Below are positions 1 to 4,788 of a DNA stretch of 8,101 nucleotides, one piece after another. A model generated the notes under the pieces. That model was not told the DNA's origin. It did not search any database and saw only the letters and a list, made by a program, of their open reading frames with translations. The stretch lies in the NCBI GenBank assembly GCA_031284665.1, contig JAITXR010000060.1, forward strand, positions 1-8,101, in the 5' to 3' direction. The position numbers and the translations under genes were made by a program. The stretch comes from Paludibacter sp. Lineage in GTDB: Bacteria; Bacteroidota; Bacteroidia; Bacteroidales; Paludibacteraceae. How positions within the stretch are numbered: the stretch's first letter is position 1; each line of letters begins with the position of its first letter.

Positions 1-188
1 AATTTACCGAGTAACATAAAAAACGGTGCTCCGGGAGGATGACCCACATCAAGTTTGGTAGCGGTGGCAATAAATTCGCCGCAGTCCCAAAAACTTGCGG
101 TGGCTTCCAGTGTCATAAGATAAGTTACAGCCGCAACAGCAAATACCGCCCAGCCCATAGAAATGTTTAGAAATTTATATGTTTTCAT
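1..188 (-). CDS. DUF2723 / GT117 family membrane protein, N-terminal part only (runs off left edge)
   Basis: Only the first 62 codons are inside the window; the gene continues beyond position 1. The ATG is at 188-186. The visible protein starts MKTYKFLNISMGWAVFAVAA, a first membrane helix at about residues 9-26, followed by the motif ASFWDCGEFIATA (about 34-46) and then VGHPPGAPFFMLLGK. This W-D-C-G-E-F plus G-H-P-P-G-A-P pattern is the hallmark N-terminus of the DUF2723 family (Pfam PF11028), large polytopic membrane proteins common in Bacteroidota and related to TMEM260 protein O-mannosyltransferases (GT117). A glycosyltransferase role in the cytoplasmic membrane is therefore inferred from the family; the acidic D and E of the motif would be catalytic candidates. 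The length cannot be judged. The 5' leader is long and packed with short repeats. Confidence 0.88.
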   Translation of the reverse strand, partial: MKTYKFLNISMGWAVFAVAAVTYLMTLEATASFWDCGEFIATATKLDVGHPPGAPFFMLLGK

Positions 189-217
189 TTTGAAAAGTTA
201 GAAAAGTTTATAAAAAT

Positions 218-335
218 GAAGTTACAGAAGTTACAGAAGTTACAGGAAGTTATAAAGTTCATAAAGTTATCAAGTTGAAGTTATAGAAGTTATAGAAGTT
301 AATAGTTTGAATGTTTGAATAGTTTGAATAGTTTA
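218..335. repeat. Short tandem tracts GAAGTTACA / GAAGTTATA and GTTTGAATA in the DUF2723 leader
   Basis: GAAGTTACA occurs three times head to tail (218-244). GAAGTTATA occurs at 246-254 and twice at 277-294, with AAGTT-containing variants between. From about 303 the unit changes to AGTTTGAAT(A/G), repeated about three to four times. On the sense strand of the DUF2723 gene these read as AACTTC and TTCAAACTA tracts. A related GTTTGA tract lies upstream of pnuC at 2524-2570, also on the 5' side of a minus-strand gene. Confidence 0.85.
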
Positions 336-349
336 CAAATTAGGAAGTT

Positions 350-376
350 AATCACTAATCACTAATCGTTAATCAC
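350..376. repeat. CACTAATC tract, copy 1 of a 26-bp dispersed direct repeat
   Basis: Positions 350-375 consist of ACTAATC/ATCACTA units ending in CTAATCGTTAATCA. The same 26 bases occur at 2741-2766, directly behind the DUF3109 stop codon. I compared the two base by base and found no difference. Nothing indicates coding. Confidence 0.9.
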
Positions 377-396
377 TTAATTGATTAAATTTTCGA

Positions 397-404
397 CAAA
401 TATA
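397..404 (-). promoter_or_regulatory. Candidate Bacteroidota -7 promoter element for the DUF2723 gene
   Basis: Read on the minus strand this is TATATTTG, matching the Bacteroidota -7 consensus TAnnTTTG. No clear TTTG-type -33 box lies about 19-21 bp upstream (a T-rich stretch does). A start here would give the DUF2723 gene a leader of about 200 nt made largely of repeats. The motif is short and the region AT-rich, so chance is possible. Confidence 0.4.
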
Positions 405-485
405 AGTACTTTTTTATTAAAAATAAAACATTTATTGATAAAATAATTAAATTGATTGTTTATTGGCACAACTTGTCCCGAGGTC

Positions 486-512
486 TCCCGATTTATCGTG
501 GATGTATCGGGA
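486..512. repeat. Imperfect inverted repeat TCCCGAT...ATCGGGA
   Basis: TCCCGAT (486-492) is mirrored by ATCGGGA (506-512) around a 13-nt loop, with a further GTCCCGAGG-like half-site at 475-483. The arms match those of the perfect palindrome at 2718-2737, so this is probably a diverged or interrupted member of the same element. There is no U-rich tail typical of an intrinsic terminator on either side. Confidence 0.7.
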
Positions 513-514
513 TT

Positions 515-667
515 GTTTATTGGCACATTAGTTATTGGCACATTAGTTATTGGCACATTAGTTATTGGCACATTGTTTATTGGCACATTGTTTATTGGCA
601 CATTGTTTATTGGCACATTATTTATTGGCACATTAGTTATTGGCACATTGTTTATTGGCACATTATT
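515..667. repeat. 15-bp minisatellite, ten perfect 12-bp cores, at the 3' end of cinA
   Basis: The core TATTGGCACATT starts at 518, 533, 548, 563, 578, 593, 608, 623, 638 and 653, always 15 bp apart and without a mismatch. The three bases after each core vary only among AGT, GTT and ATT, in the order AGT x3, GTT x3, ATT, AGT, GTT, ATT. Runs of the same variant suggest growth by block duplication. On the cinA sense strand the unit is AATGTGCCAATAAAC. The cinA stop codon (665-663) lies inside the first unit. A detached core, TATTGGCACA, sits at 461-470. The period keeps several frames open (for example an N-V-P-I-N/T peptide on the minus strand), but no start context or domain supports translation. 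Confidence 0.95.
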
Positions 668-1904
668 TATTCGTTCTCAATTCTAAAAGCATAAGCAAAG
701 CGCTTTGCGTGGCACGTTCGATGTTTTGGATTCTTTCGTTCCCAAAATTATGCAAACGCACAATGGTTTTTTTGCCATTAGTAACGGCAATCCACACAGT
801 TCCAACAGGTTTGTGAGCCGAGCCGCCATCCGGTCCGGCAATTCCGGTGGTAGCGATGGCAAAGTTGCTGCCAAAAATTTTTCGCGCACCAATCGCCATT
901 TGCTTTGCAACTTGACGACTAACGGCTCCATATTTTATAATGTCATTTCTATCAACAGCAAGGATATTTTCTTTCGCCTCGTTTGAATAAGCCACTATTC
1001 CGCCTTTGAAATATTTAGAAATCCCTTGAATTTCAGTTAATTGATGTGCAATATTTCCTCCTGTACAACTTTCGGCAACGGCAAGTGTGCTTTGTGTTGT
1101 GTTAAGAAAATTCTCGACAATTTGTGCTGCCGTCAAATCGAAAAAAGCAACAATAGCATTGCCCAAAATTGCTTTCAGTTTCTCAATTTGCTGATTTATT
1201 GCCGTTTGTAAGTCAACAATATTATCAGCCATTCCGCTCAACCGCAATTTTACAATTCCAAAAGTAGGTAAATATGCCAAATGTAAAAACGGCGGCAATG
1301 CATTTTCCCAATCGGCAATTTGCATGGCAAGCGCCGACTCCGGAATGCCGTGAACTACAACAGTTTGATGTAAAATTGTATCGAATTTGTATTTTTTGTG
1401 GAGCATCGGAATAATGGAATTGCTCATAGCGTGTTTCATTTCGAAAGGCACGCCGGGCAAAGCAACAATAGTTTTTCCGTTATGGTCAAACCACATTACA
1501 GGCGCTGTCCCCACAGGGTTTTGGACAATAGTGCAATTTTCGGGAACAAGTGCTTGAGTATCTGTCAAAGCGTTCATTACTCGCTTGCGATAGCGCATTA
1601 TGTTTGCGATATTGTCGTAAACTTGCTGATTATAAACAAGTTGAGTGCCAAAATAATCACAAAGTGTTTTTTTTGTAATATCGTCGTTTGTGGGACCAAG
1701 TCCACCGGTGAGCAGCACGATTTCGGCTCGCGAAAGTGCATTGTCGAGCGCAGTAACAATTTGTGTGGCAGAGTCGTGTACTTCAACGATTTGCTGCACC
1801 GTAAAACCCGCTCGGTTCAGTTCGGTAGCCATCCAAGCCGAATTGGTATTTACAATTTGCCCAATCATAATTTCGTCGCCAATCGAAATAATTTCTACAT
1901 TCAT
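663..1904 (-). CDS. cinA: CinA-type protein: MoaB/Mog-like domain plus nicotinamide-nucleotide amidohydrolase (PncC) domain
   Basis: This is a full-length 413-residue protein of the two-domain CinA family. The N-terminal half is the molybdopterin-binding-like (COG1058) domain: IISIGDEIMIGQIVNTNS at residues 5-22, TGGLGPTNDD at 66-75 and LPGVPFEMK at 149-157. The C-terminal half, from about residue 260, is the PncC amidohydrolase: AESCTGG at 277-283 with the expected catalytic serine, AYSNEAK at 305-311, GAVS at 326-329, TGIAGPDGGS at 353-362 and KPVGTVWIA at 365-373. In studied members the C-terminal domain deamidates NMN to nicotinate mononucleotide, returning it to NAD synthesis, and the N-terminal domain can have ADP-ribose pyrophosphatase activity. 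The usual late G-D-R motif reads FGNER (387-391), a mild variant. The ATG overlaps the pnuC stop as ATGA (1904-1901), implying translational coupling. The stop codon falls inside the 15-bp repeat array. Any competence role is by name only. Confidence 0.95.
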   Translation of the reverse strand: MNVEIISIGDEIMIGQIVNTNSAWMATELNRAGFTVQQIVEVHDSATQIVTALDNALSRAEIVLLTGGLGPTNDDITKKTLCDYFGTQLVYNQQVYDNIANIMRYRKRVMNALTDTQALVPENCTIVQNPVGTAPVMWFDHNGKTIVALPGVPFEMKHAMSNSIIPMLHKKYKFDTILHQTVVVHGIPESALAMQIADWENALPPFLHLAYLPTFGIVKLRLSGMADNIVDLQTAINQQIEKLKAILGNAIVAFFDLTAAQIVENFLNTTQSTLAVAESCTGGNIAHQLTEIQGISKYFKGGIVAYSNEAKENILAVDRNDIIKYGAVSRQVAKQMAIGARKIFGSNFAIATTGIAGPDGGSAHKPVGTVWIAVTNGKKTIVRLHNFGNERIQNIERATQSALLMLLELRTNK

Positions 1905-2506
1905 TGTTTTTTACTTTGTTGCATACTTTTATTCCAGCCTATTAATCCTAAAATTCCTGTAGCGATAAAAGCGAGGTACATTAATCCGGTAAGCCAACCT
2001 ACTGTGAAAAAATAAAACGGTGCTGCGATTACATCTACTGCCAGCCACCACGCCCAATTTTCGATTTTCTTTACTGCCATTAAATACTGTCCTACAATGC
2101 TTGCTGCGAGGATAAAGTTGTCTATCCACACATAGCGGGCTTCTTGAAACACATTAGGAAACCAAGTGTGTAAATGCGAAATTAAATATACTAAAATTAT
2201 ATATAAAATTCCGGTTATGGTTAATGTGATTAATAATTCTGATTTCCGCAATTTACTTACCGACAGGGTGTTATCTGCCTTTGCCTCTTCTTTTTTAGGA
2301 TGCAGCCATCGCCACCAGCCAAAAATATTAAACGATAAAAATACAATTTGTAAACTTGCGGAGGCATATACTCTTTGGGTAAAAAAGATATATGTAAACA
2401 AAAGTGTGCCAATAATAGCAAGCGGGAAAGTTAAAATTTTTTCTTTTACTGCCAATAAAATACTTGTAAAAGTAAATACAACAGCAACAATTTCGAGAGG
2501 ATTCAT
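1901..2506 (-). CDS. pnuC: PnuC-family nicotinamide nucleoside (riboside) transporter
   Basis: This 201-residue polytopic membrane protein has the PnuC pattern: helices at about 5-20, 25-43, 48-66, 92-110, 128-146, 151-168 and 171-190. NIFGWWRW (60-67), the GQYLMAVKKIENW segment (139-151) and a C-terminal WLAVDVIAAPFYF...GLIGW stretch (154-191) are characteristic. The polar linker at 68-90 (HPKKEEAKAD) separates helices 3 and 4. PnuC proteins are SWEET-like facilitators of nicotinamide riboside, trapped inside by phosphorylation. Thiamine-specific relatives (PnuT) exist, but those usually sit with a TPP riboswitch and thiamine pyrophosphokinase, and neither is visible here. The next gene in the same direction, cinA, overlaps by 4 nt and acts on NMN, the phosphorylated form of the same substrate, which supports the nicotinamide reading. 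The ATG at 2506-2504 follows an A-rich leader (AACTTTAAAAAA). The substrate assignment is inference. Confidence 0.9.
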   Translation of the reverse strand: MNPLEIVAVVFTFTSILLAVKEKILTFPLAIIGTLLFTYIFFTQRVYASASLQIVFLSFNIFGWWRWLHPKKEEAKADNTLSVSKLRKSELLITLTITGILYIILVYLISHLHTWFPNVFQEARYVWIDNFILAASIVGQYLMAVKKIENWAWWLAVDVIAAPFYFFTVGWLTGLMYLAFIATGILGLIGWNKSMQQSKKQ

Positions 2507-2523
2507 TTTTTTAAAGTTTTATA

Positions 2524-2570
2524 AAGTTTGAGTTGTTTGAATAGTTTGAGAGGTTTGAATGTTTGAGTAG
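2524..2570. repeat. GTTTGA-type short repeats in the pnuC leader
   Basis: AGTTTGAGTTGTTTGAATAGTTTGA and related units repeat at about 8-10 bp spacing, ending in GTTTGAGTAG. The same vocabulary occurs at 303-335 ahead of the DUF2723 gene, on the same strand and at a similar place relative to the downstream start codon. Confidence 0.75.
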
Positions 2571-2576
2571 TTACCT

Positions 2577-2697
2577 AAATTAGTAGTTTTTGTCATTTTA
2601 CATTTTACATTTACCTAATTAGTAGTTTTTTCAATTCCTACATTCCTAAATTCCTACATTTCTTAATTTTACATTTTACATTCTACATTTTACATTA
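2577..2697. repeat. TTTACATT tracts, including a 31-bp piece identical to 6178-6208
   Basis: AAATTAGTAGTTTTTGTCA followed by TTTTACATT units occupies 2577-2611 and differs from 6160-6193 by one T. A second tract at 2667-2697 (TTTTACATTTTACATTC, then TACATTTTACATTA) is identical over 31 bp to 6178-6208. Between them lie ATTCCTACATTCCTAAATTC-type units. The gap carries no gene. Confidence 0.88.
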
Positions 2698-2717
2698 GAA
2701 AGTTCCCAAATTAGTAA

Positions 2718-2737
2718 GTCCCGATAGCTATCGGGAC
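2718..2737. repeat. Perfect 20-bp palindrome GTCCCGATAGCTATCGGGAC
   Basis: The two 10-base halves are exact reverse complements. It starts 30 nt beyond the DUF3109 stop codon, so the transcript would form a GC-rich 8-9 bp hairpin with a tiny loop. The sequence after it on the minus strand (TTACTAATTTGGG) is not a good U-tract, so it is at best a weak terminator. Diverged relatives lie at 486-512 and 4641-4658, which makes a dispersed palindromic repeat more likely than a gene-specific site. Confidence 0.88.
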
Positions 2738-2766
2738 ACTAATCACTAATCACTAATCGTTAATCA
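2737..2766. repeat. CACTAAT tract, copy 2 of the 26-bp dispersed repeat
   Basis: CACTAAT units run from the palindrome edge to the DUF3109 stop codon. Positions 2741-2766 are identical to 350-375. A looser version in the opposite orientation (ATGATTAGTGATAAGTGATTA) is at 6133-6153 behind the sigma-54 activator gene. Confidence 0.88.
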
Positions 2767-3342
2767 TTATCTATATTCTATTGTTTCTTTTGCTGCGATT
2801 TCGAGTTTTTCGTACCATTCGTTACCAAAACGGCGTTTTAGCGGCGTTTCGAGAAAGCGGTACAGTGGCATTTGCTCGCTTTTACCTTTTTTCAAAGCAC
2901 AATCGCACACATTCCATTTATGATAATTTATGGCAATATGCTCGTGATATTTTTGCAAACGCACCGGATATAAATGGCAGGAAATTGGTTTTGCGAACTC
3001 AATTTTGCCATCTTCAAACGCTTTTTCAAATGCACATTTACAAATTCCGACTTGGTCAAAAATTGCAAAAACACACGCCGCACCATTTACTAATTGTGTA
3101 ACCGGCTCGTCAAAACGGTCGTTGTACCAAAAATTTTGGCTGTCGATAATTTCATTTTGCAGTGGCGATAAATAATTGCGCACAGCAGGCAACGTTTGCT
3201 CAATAGTAGCAATTTCGTCGTTTTGGAGCGGTGCGCCCTCATCGCCTTCGACACAACAAATCCCCTTACATTGCGCAAGGTCGCAAGCAAAGCACTTGTC
3301 GAAAAGGTCAAAACTAATTATTGTGTCGTCAATTTGCAGCAT
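2767..3342 (-). CDS. DUF3109 family cysteine-rich protein
   Basis: The 191-residue protein matches the DUF3109 family (Pfam PF11307), widespread in Bacteroidota and of unknown function. The start is MLQIDDTIISFDLFDKCFAC. Cysteines are clustered: C17, C20, C25, C29 and C30 (CDLAQCKGICCVEGDEGAPL), then C90, C101, C103 (GICKC), C122 (SCHLYPVRL) and C146, C148 (NVCDC). C20-x4-C25-x3-C29-C30 with the later pairs resembles metal or Fe-S binding sites; this is inference. There is no signal peptide or membrane segment, so it is probably cytoplasmic. I chose the ATG at 3342 over a GTG at 3360, because family members begin at this point and a -7 promoter element overlaps the upstream codon. It may head a minus-strand unit with pnuC, but a 260-bp repeat-filled gap separates them. 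Confidence 0.85.
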   Translation of the reverse strand: MLQIDDTIISFDLFDKCFACDLAQCKGICCVEGDEGAPLQNDEIATIEQTLPAVRNYLSPLQNEIIDSQNFWYNDRFDEPVTQLVNGAACVFAIFDQVGICKCAFEKAFEDGKIEFAKPISCHLYPVRLQKYHEHIAINYHKWNVCDCALKKGKSEQMPLYRFLETPLKRRFGNEWYEKLEIAAKETIEYR

Positions 3343-3359
3343 AAATTTTAAATAAAGCA

Positions 3360-3367
3360 CAAAGGTA
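3360..3367 (-). promoter_or_regulatory. Candidate -7 promoter element for the DUF3109 gene
   Basis: The minus strand reads TACCTTTG, matching TAnnTTTG. Transcription would begin about 7 nt downstream, leaving a leader of roughly 10-14 nt before the ATG at 3342. No clear -33 box is seen. It lies back to back with the mscS-side element at 3401-3408. Confidence 0.55.
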
Positions 3368-3400
3368 AAAAATATTTTTTCAAATTATCTTTCTTTTTTT

Positions 3401-3408
3401 TATCTTTG
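3401..3408 (+). promoter_or_regulatory. Candidate -7 promoter element for the MscS-type gene
   Basis: TATCTTTG matches the Bacteroidota -7 consensus TAnnTTTG. It is 20 bp ahead of the ATG at 3429, giving a short A-rich leader. The upstream region is T-rich (TTTTTTCAAA near 3375-3384) without a clean TTTG -33 box. Confidence 0.55.
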
Positions 3409-3428
3409 TCGAAACAAAATTTATTCTT

Positions 3429-4568
3429 ATGTTTTCACACATTTATTTTCACAATTCGCTACAAAATTGGCTTATTTCGCTGGCAATAATAGCGGCAGCC
3501 TTTATCGTAAATATTTTCATTTTTTGGCTTAACATTCTTGTTTTCAAACCATTATCAAAAAGAACAACTCACAGCCTTGATGATGCTCTGTTTGACAAAC
3601 TCGAATCGCCATTAAAATTTGCAATCGTATTGCTTGGAATTTGGATTTCGTGTAAGCGACTCGATTTGCCCGAAAATATTGATATTTTTATTGCCACTGC
3701 TTATAAATTTCTTATTGTACTGAATATCACTTGGTTTATTGTCCGTTTTACAGATGCTTTGATTACAAATTTGTTAATGCCGGCAGCAAAAAACTTAAAA
3801 ACTAATCGAAAAAAGTTCAAAACGGCAGCCGAAAATATTATTGATATTCCGGCTGATACAAAAAAAAGCAAAAAACAAAAAGCCAACGACGAATTTTTGG
3901 AACACACCTTAATGCCTATTGTTCGCCGTGTGATTTTAGGAGTTATTTGGGTAATTGGCGTAATGATGGCGCTCAAAAATGTGGGGGTGGATGTCGGCGC
4001 ACTACTTGCCGGACTTGGCATTGGAGGTTTGGCGTTTGCTTTGGCTGCGCAAGATACTTTGAAAAATATTTTTGGCGGAATAACCATTCTTACCGACCAA
4101 GCATTTAAAGTTGGCGACCGCATAAAAGTTGATGGTTTCGACGGCACGGTGGAGGATATAGGGATGCGCAGTACGCGAATCCGAACGCTCGAAAAACGCC
4201 TTGTTACCATTCCAAACTACAAAATGAGCGATGTTTCCATCGAAAATGTTACCCGCGAGCCAATGCGCCGAATGCTTATAAAAATTGGTTTAACTTATGA
4301 TACAACGCCCGAAAAAATGCAACAAGCCATTGATATACTGAAAGATATACCTAACAATATAAAAGAAGTTGAGGCACAAGATTTGACGGCTGTATTTTCC
4401 GATTTTTCAACTTCGTCGCTCGATATTACCTTTATTTATTGGATAAATTCAAAAGGCGATGCAATGGGAACTCCATCGAAAGTAAACTTTGAAATTCTTA
4501 CAAAATTCAACCAACAAGGACTGAATTTTGCCTTCCCATCGCAAACTATTTATGTAAATCAAGAGTAA
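3429..4568 (+). CDS. MscS-type mechanosensitive ion channel
   Basis: The 379-residue inner-membrane protein has the MscS core. Membrane helices lie at about 14-38, 62-76 and 88-108, followed by a further helix at 164-183. The pore-lining helix is rich in glycine and alanine (VGALLAGLGIGGLAFALAAQDTLKN, about 188-212) and leads into FGGITILTDQAFKVGDRI (215-232), the start of the beta domain. The alpha/beta C-terminal domain (about 260-365) ends with the typical FPSQTIY (369-375). The family opens under membrane tension to release solutes during hypo-osmotic shock; an oligomeric channel is expected. It has more helices than the three of E. coli MscS. Between helices 3 and 4 lies a lysine-rich polar segment (about 120-158, including TKKSKKQKAND). 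It is transcribed divergently from the DUF3109 gene over an 86-bp gap with one -7 motif on each strand. The specific paralogue cannot be named. Confidence 0.93.
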   Translation: MFSHIYFHNSLQNWLISLAIIAAAFIVNIFIFWLNILVFKPLSKRTTHSLDDALFDKLESPLKFAIVLLGIWISCKRLDLPENIDIFIATAYKFLIVLNITWFIVRFTDALITNLLMPAAKNLKTNRKKFKTAAENIIDIPADTKKSKKQKANDEFLEHTLMPIVRRVILGVIWVIGVMMALKNVGVDVGALLAGLGIGGLAFALAAQDTLKNIFGGITILTDQAFKVGDRIKVDGFDGTVEDIGMRSTRIRTLEKRLVTIPNYKMSDVSIENVTREPMRRMLIKIGLTYDTTPEKMQQAIDILKDIPNNIKEVEAQDLTAVFSDFSTSSLDITFIYWINSKGDAMGTPSKVNFEILTKFNQQGLNFAFPSQTIYVNQE

Positions 4569-4640
4569 GTAATGAGAATAAATAATGTTAGGTTATATAT
4601 TTTATAAATAACTGTAAATTTGGGCTTTGCTCCATTTTAC

Positions 4641-4658
4641 TCCCGATAGTTATAGGGA
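4641..4658. repeat. Decayed TCCCGATAG palindrome behind the MscS gene
   Basis: TCCCGATAGTTATAGGGA is an imperfect hairpin (TCCC/GGGA and ATA/TAT pair, one mismatch). The left half equals that of the 20-bp palindrome at 2718-2737. It is followed by TTTTACATTTTACATTACTT, a TTTACATT tract as seen in the other gaps. It lacks a U-tract, so I do not call it a terminator. Confidence 0.65.
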
Positions 4659-4730
4659 ACATTTTACATTTTACATTACTTAAAACAGCAATTTTACCAA
4701 TATTTAATACTCTATTTACGAAAAAAACAT

Positions 4731-4738
4731 TACTTTTG
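4731..4738 (+). promoter_or_regulatory. Candidate -7 promoter element for the sigma-54 activator gene
   Basis: TACTTTTG fits TAnnTTTG and lies 50 bp ahead of the ATG at 4789, giving a leader of about 45 nt. No convincing -33 TTTG box is found at the expected distance. Confidence 0.45.
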
Positions 4739-4788
4739 TCAGTCGAATAATGACAAAATTACCGATTTACAAATTTCACCGTTAAACT

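Larger units (their letters stand above)
189..662. other. 474-bp gene-free gap between cinA and the DUF2723 gene, made of repeats
   Basis: No credible gene lies here. From right to left (the direction of transcription) it holds the 15-bp minisatellite (515-667), a decayed palindromic element (486-512), one detached minisatellite core (461-470), a plain AT-rich stretch with a -7-like motif (397-404), a CACTAAT tract (350-376) and GTTTGAATA/GAAGTTAYA tracts (218-335). Reading frames are open only because the repeat periods are multiples of three. Confidence 0.85.

Noticed and set aside
377..661. Open frame on the minus strand encoding an N-V-P-I-N/T pentapeptide repeat (and plus-strand Y-W-H-I frames over the same DNA)
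   Set aside because: It is open in several frames only because a 15-bp repeat without stops is divisible by three. It starts at a GTG within the array, lacks a leader and runs into unrelated AT-rich DNA.
515..667. CRISPR-like array
   Set aside because: Repeats are 12 bp and spacers 3 bp with only three variants; no unique spacers and no cas genes.
1398..2015. Long plus-strand open frame antisense to cinA and pnuC
   Set aside because: The opposite strand carries two well-recognised proteins over the same DNA; the antisense product has no recognisable domain and no proper start context.
2507..2766. TPP or NAD-type riboswitch upstream of pnuC
   Set aside because: I see no conserved riboswitch core; the gap is filled with TTTACATT, GTTTGA and CACTAAT repeats.
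3343..3360. Six-residue N-terminal extension of the DUF3109 protein from a GTG at 3360
   Set aside because: The upstream codon overlaps the probable -7 promoter element, and family proteins begin at the internal ATG (3342).
4641..4658. Intrinsic terminator after the MscS gene
   Set aside because: The hairpin is imperfect and followed by ACATTTTACATT rather than a U-tract; it fits better as a decayed palindromic repeat.
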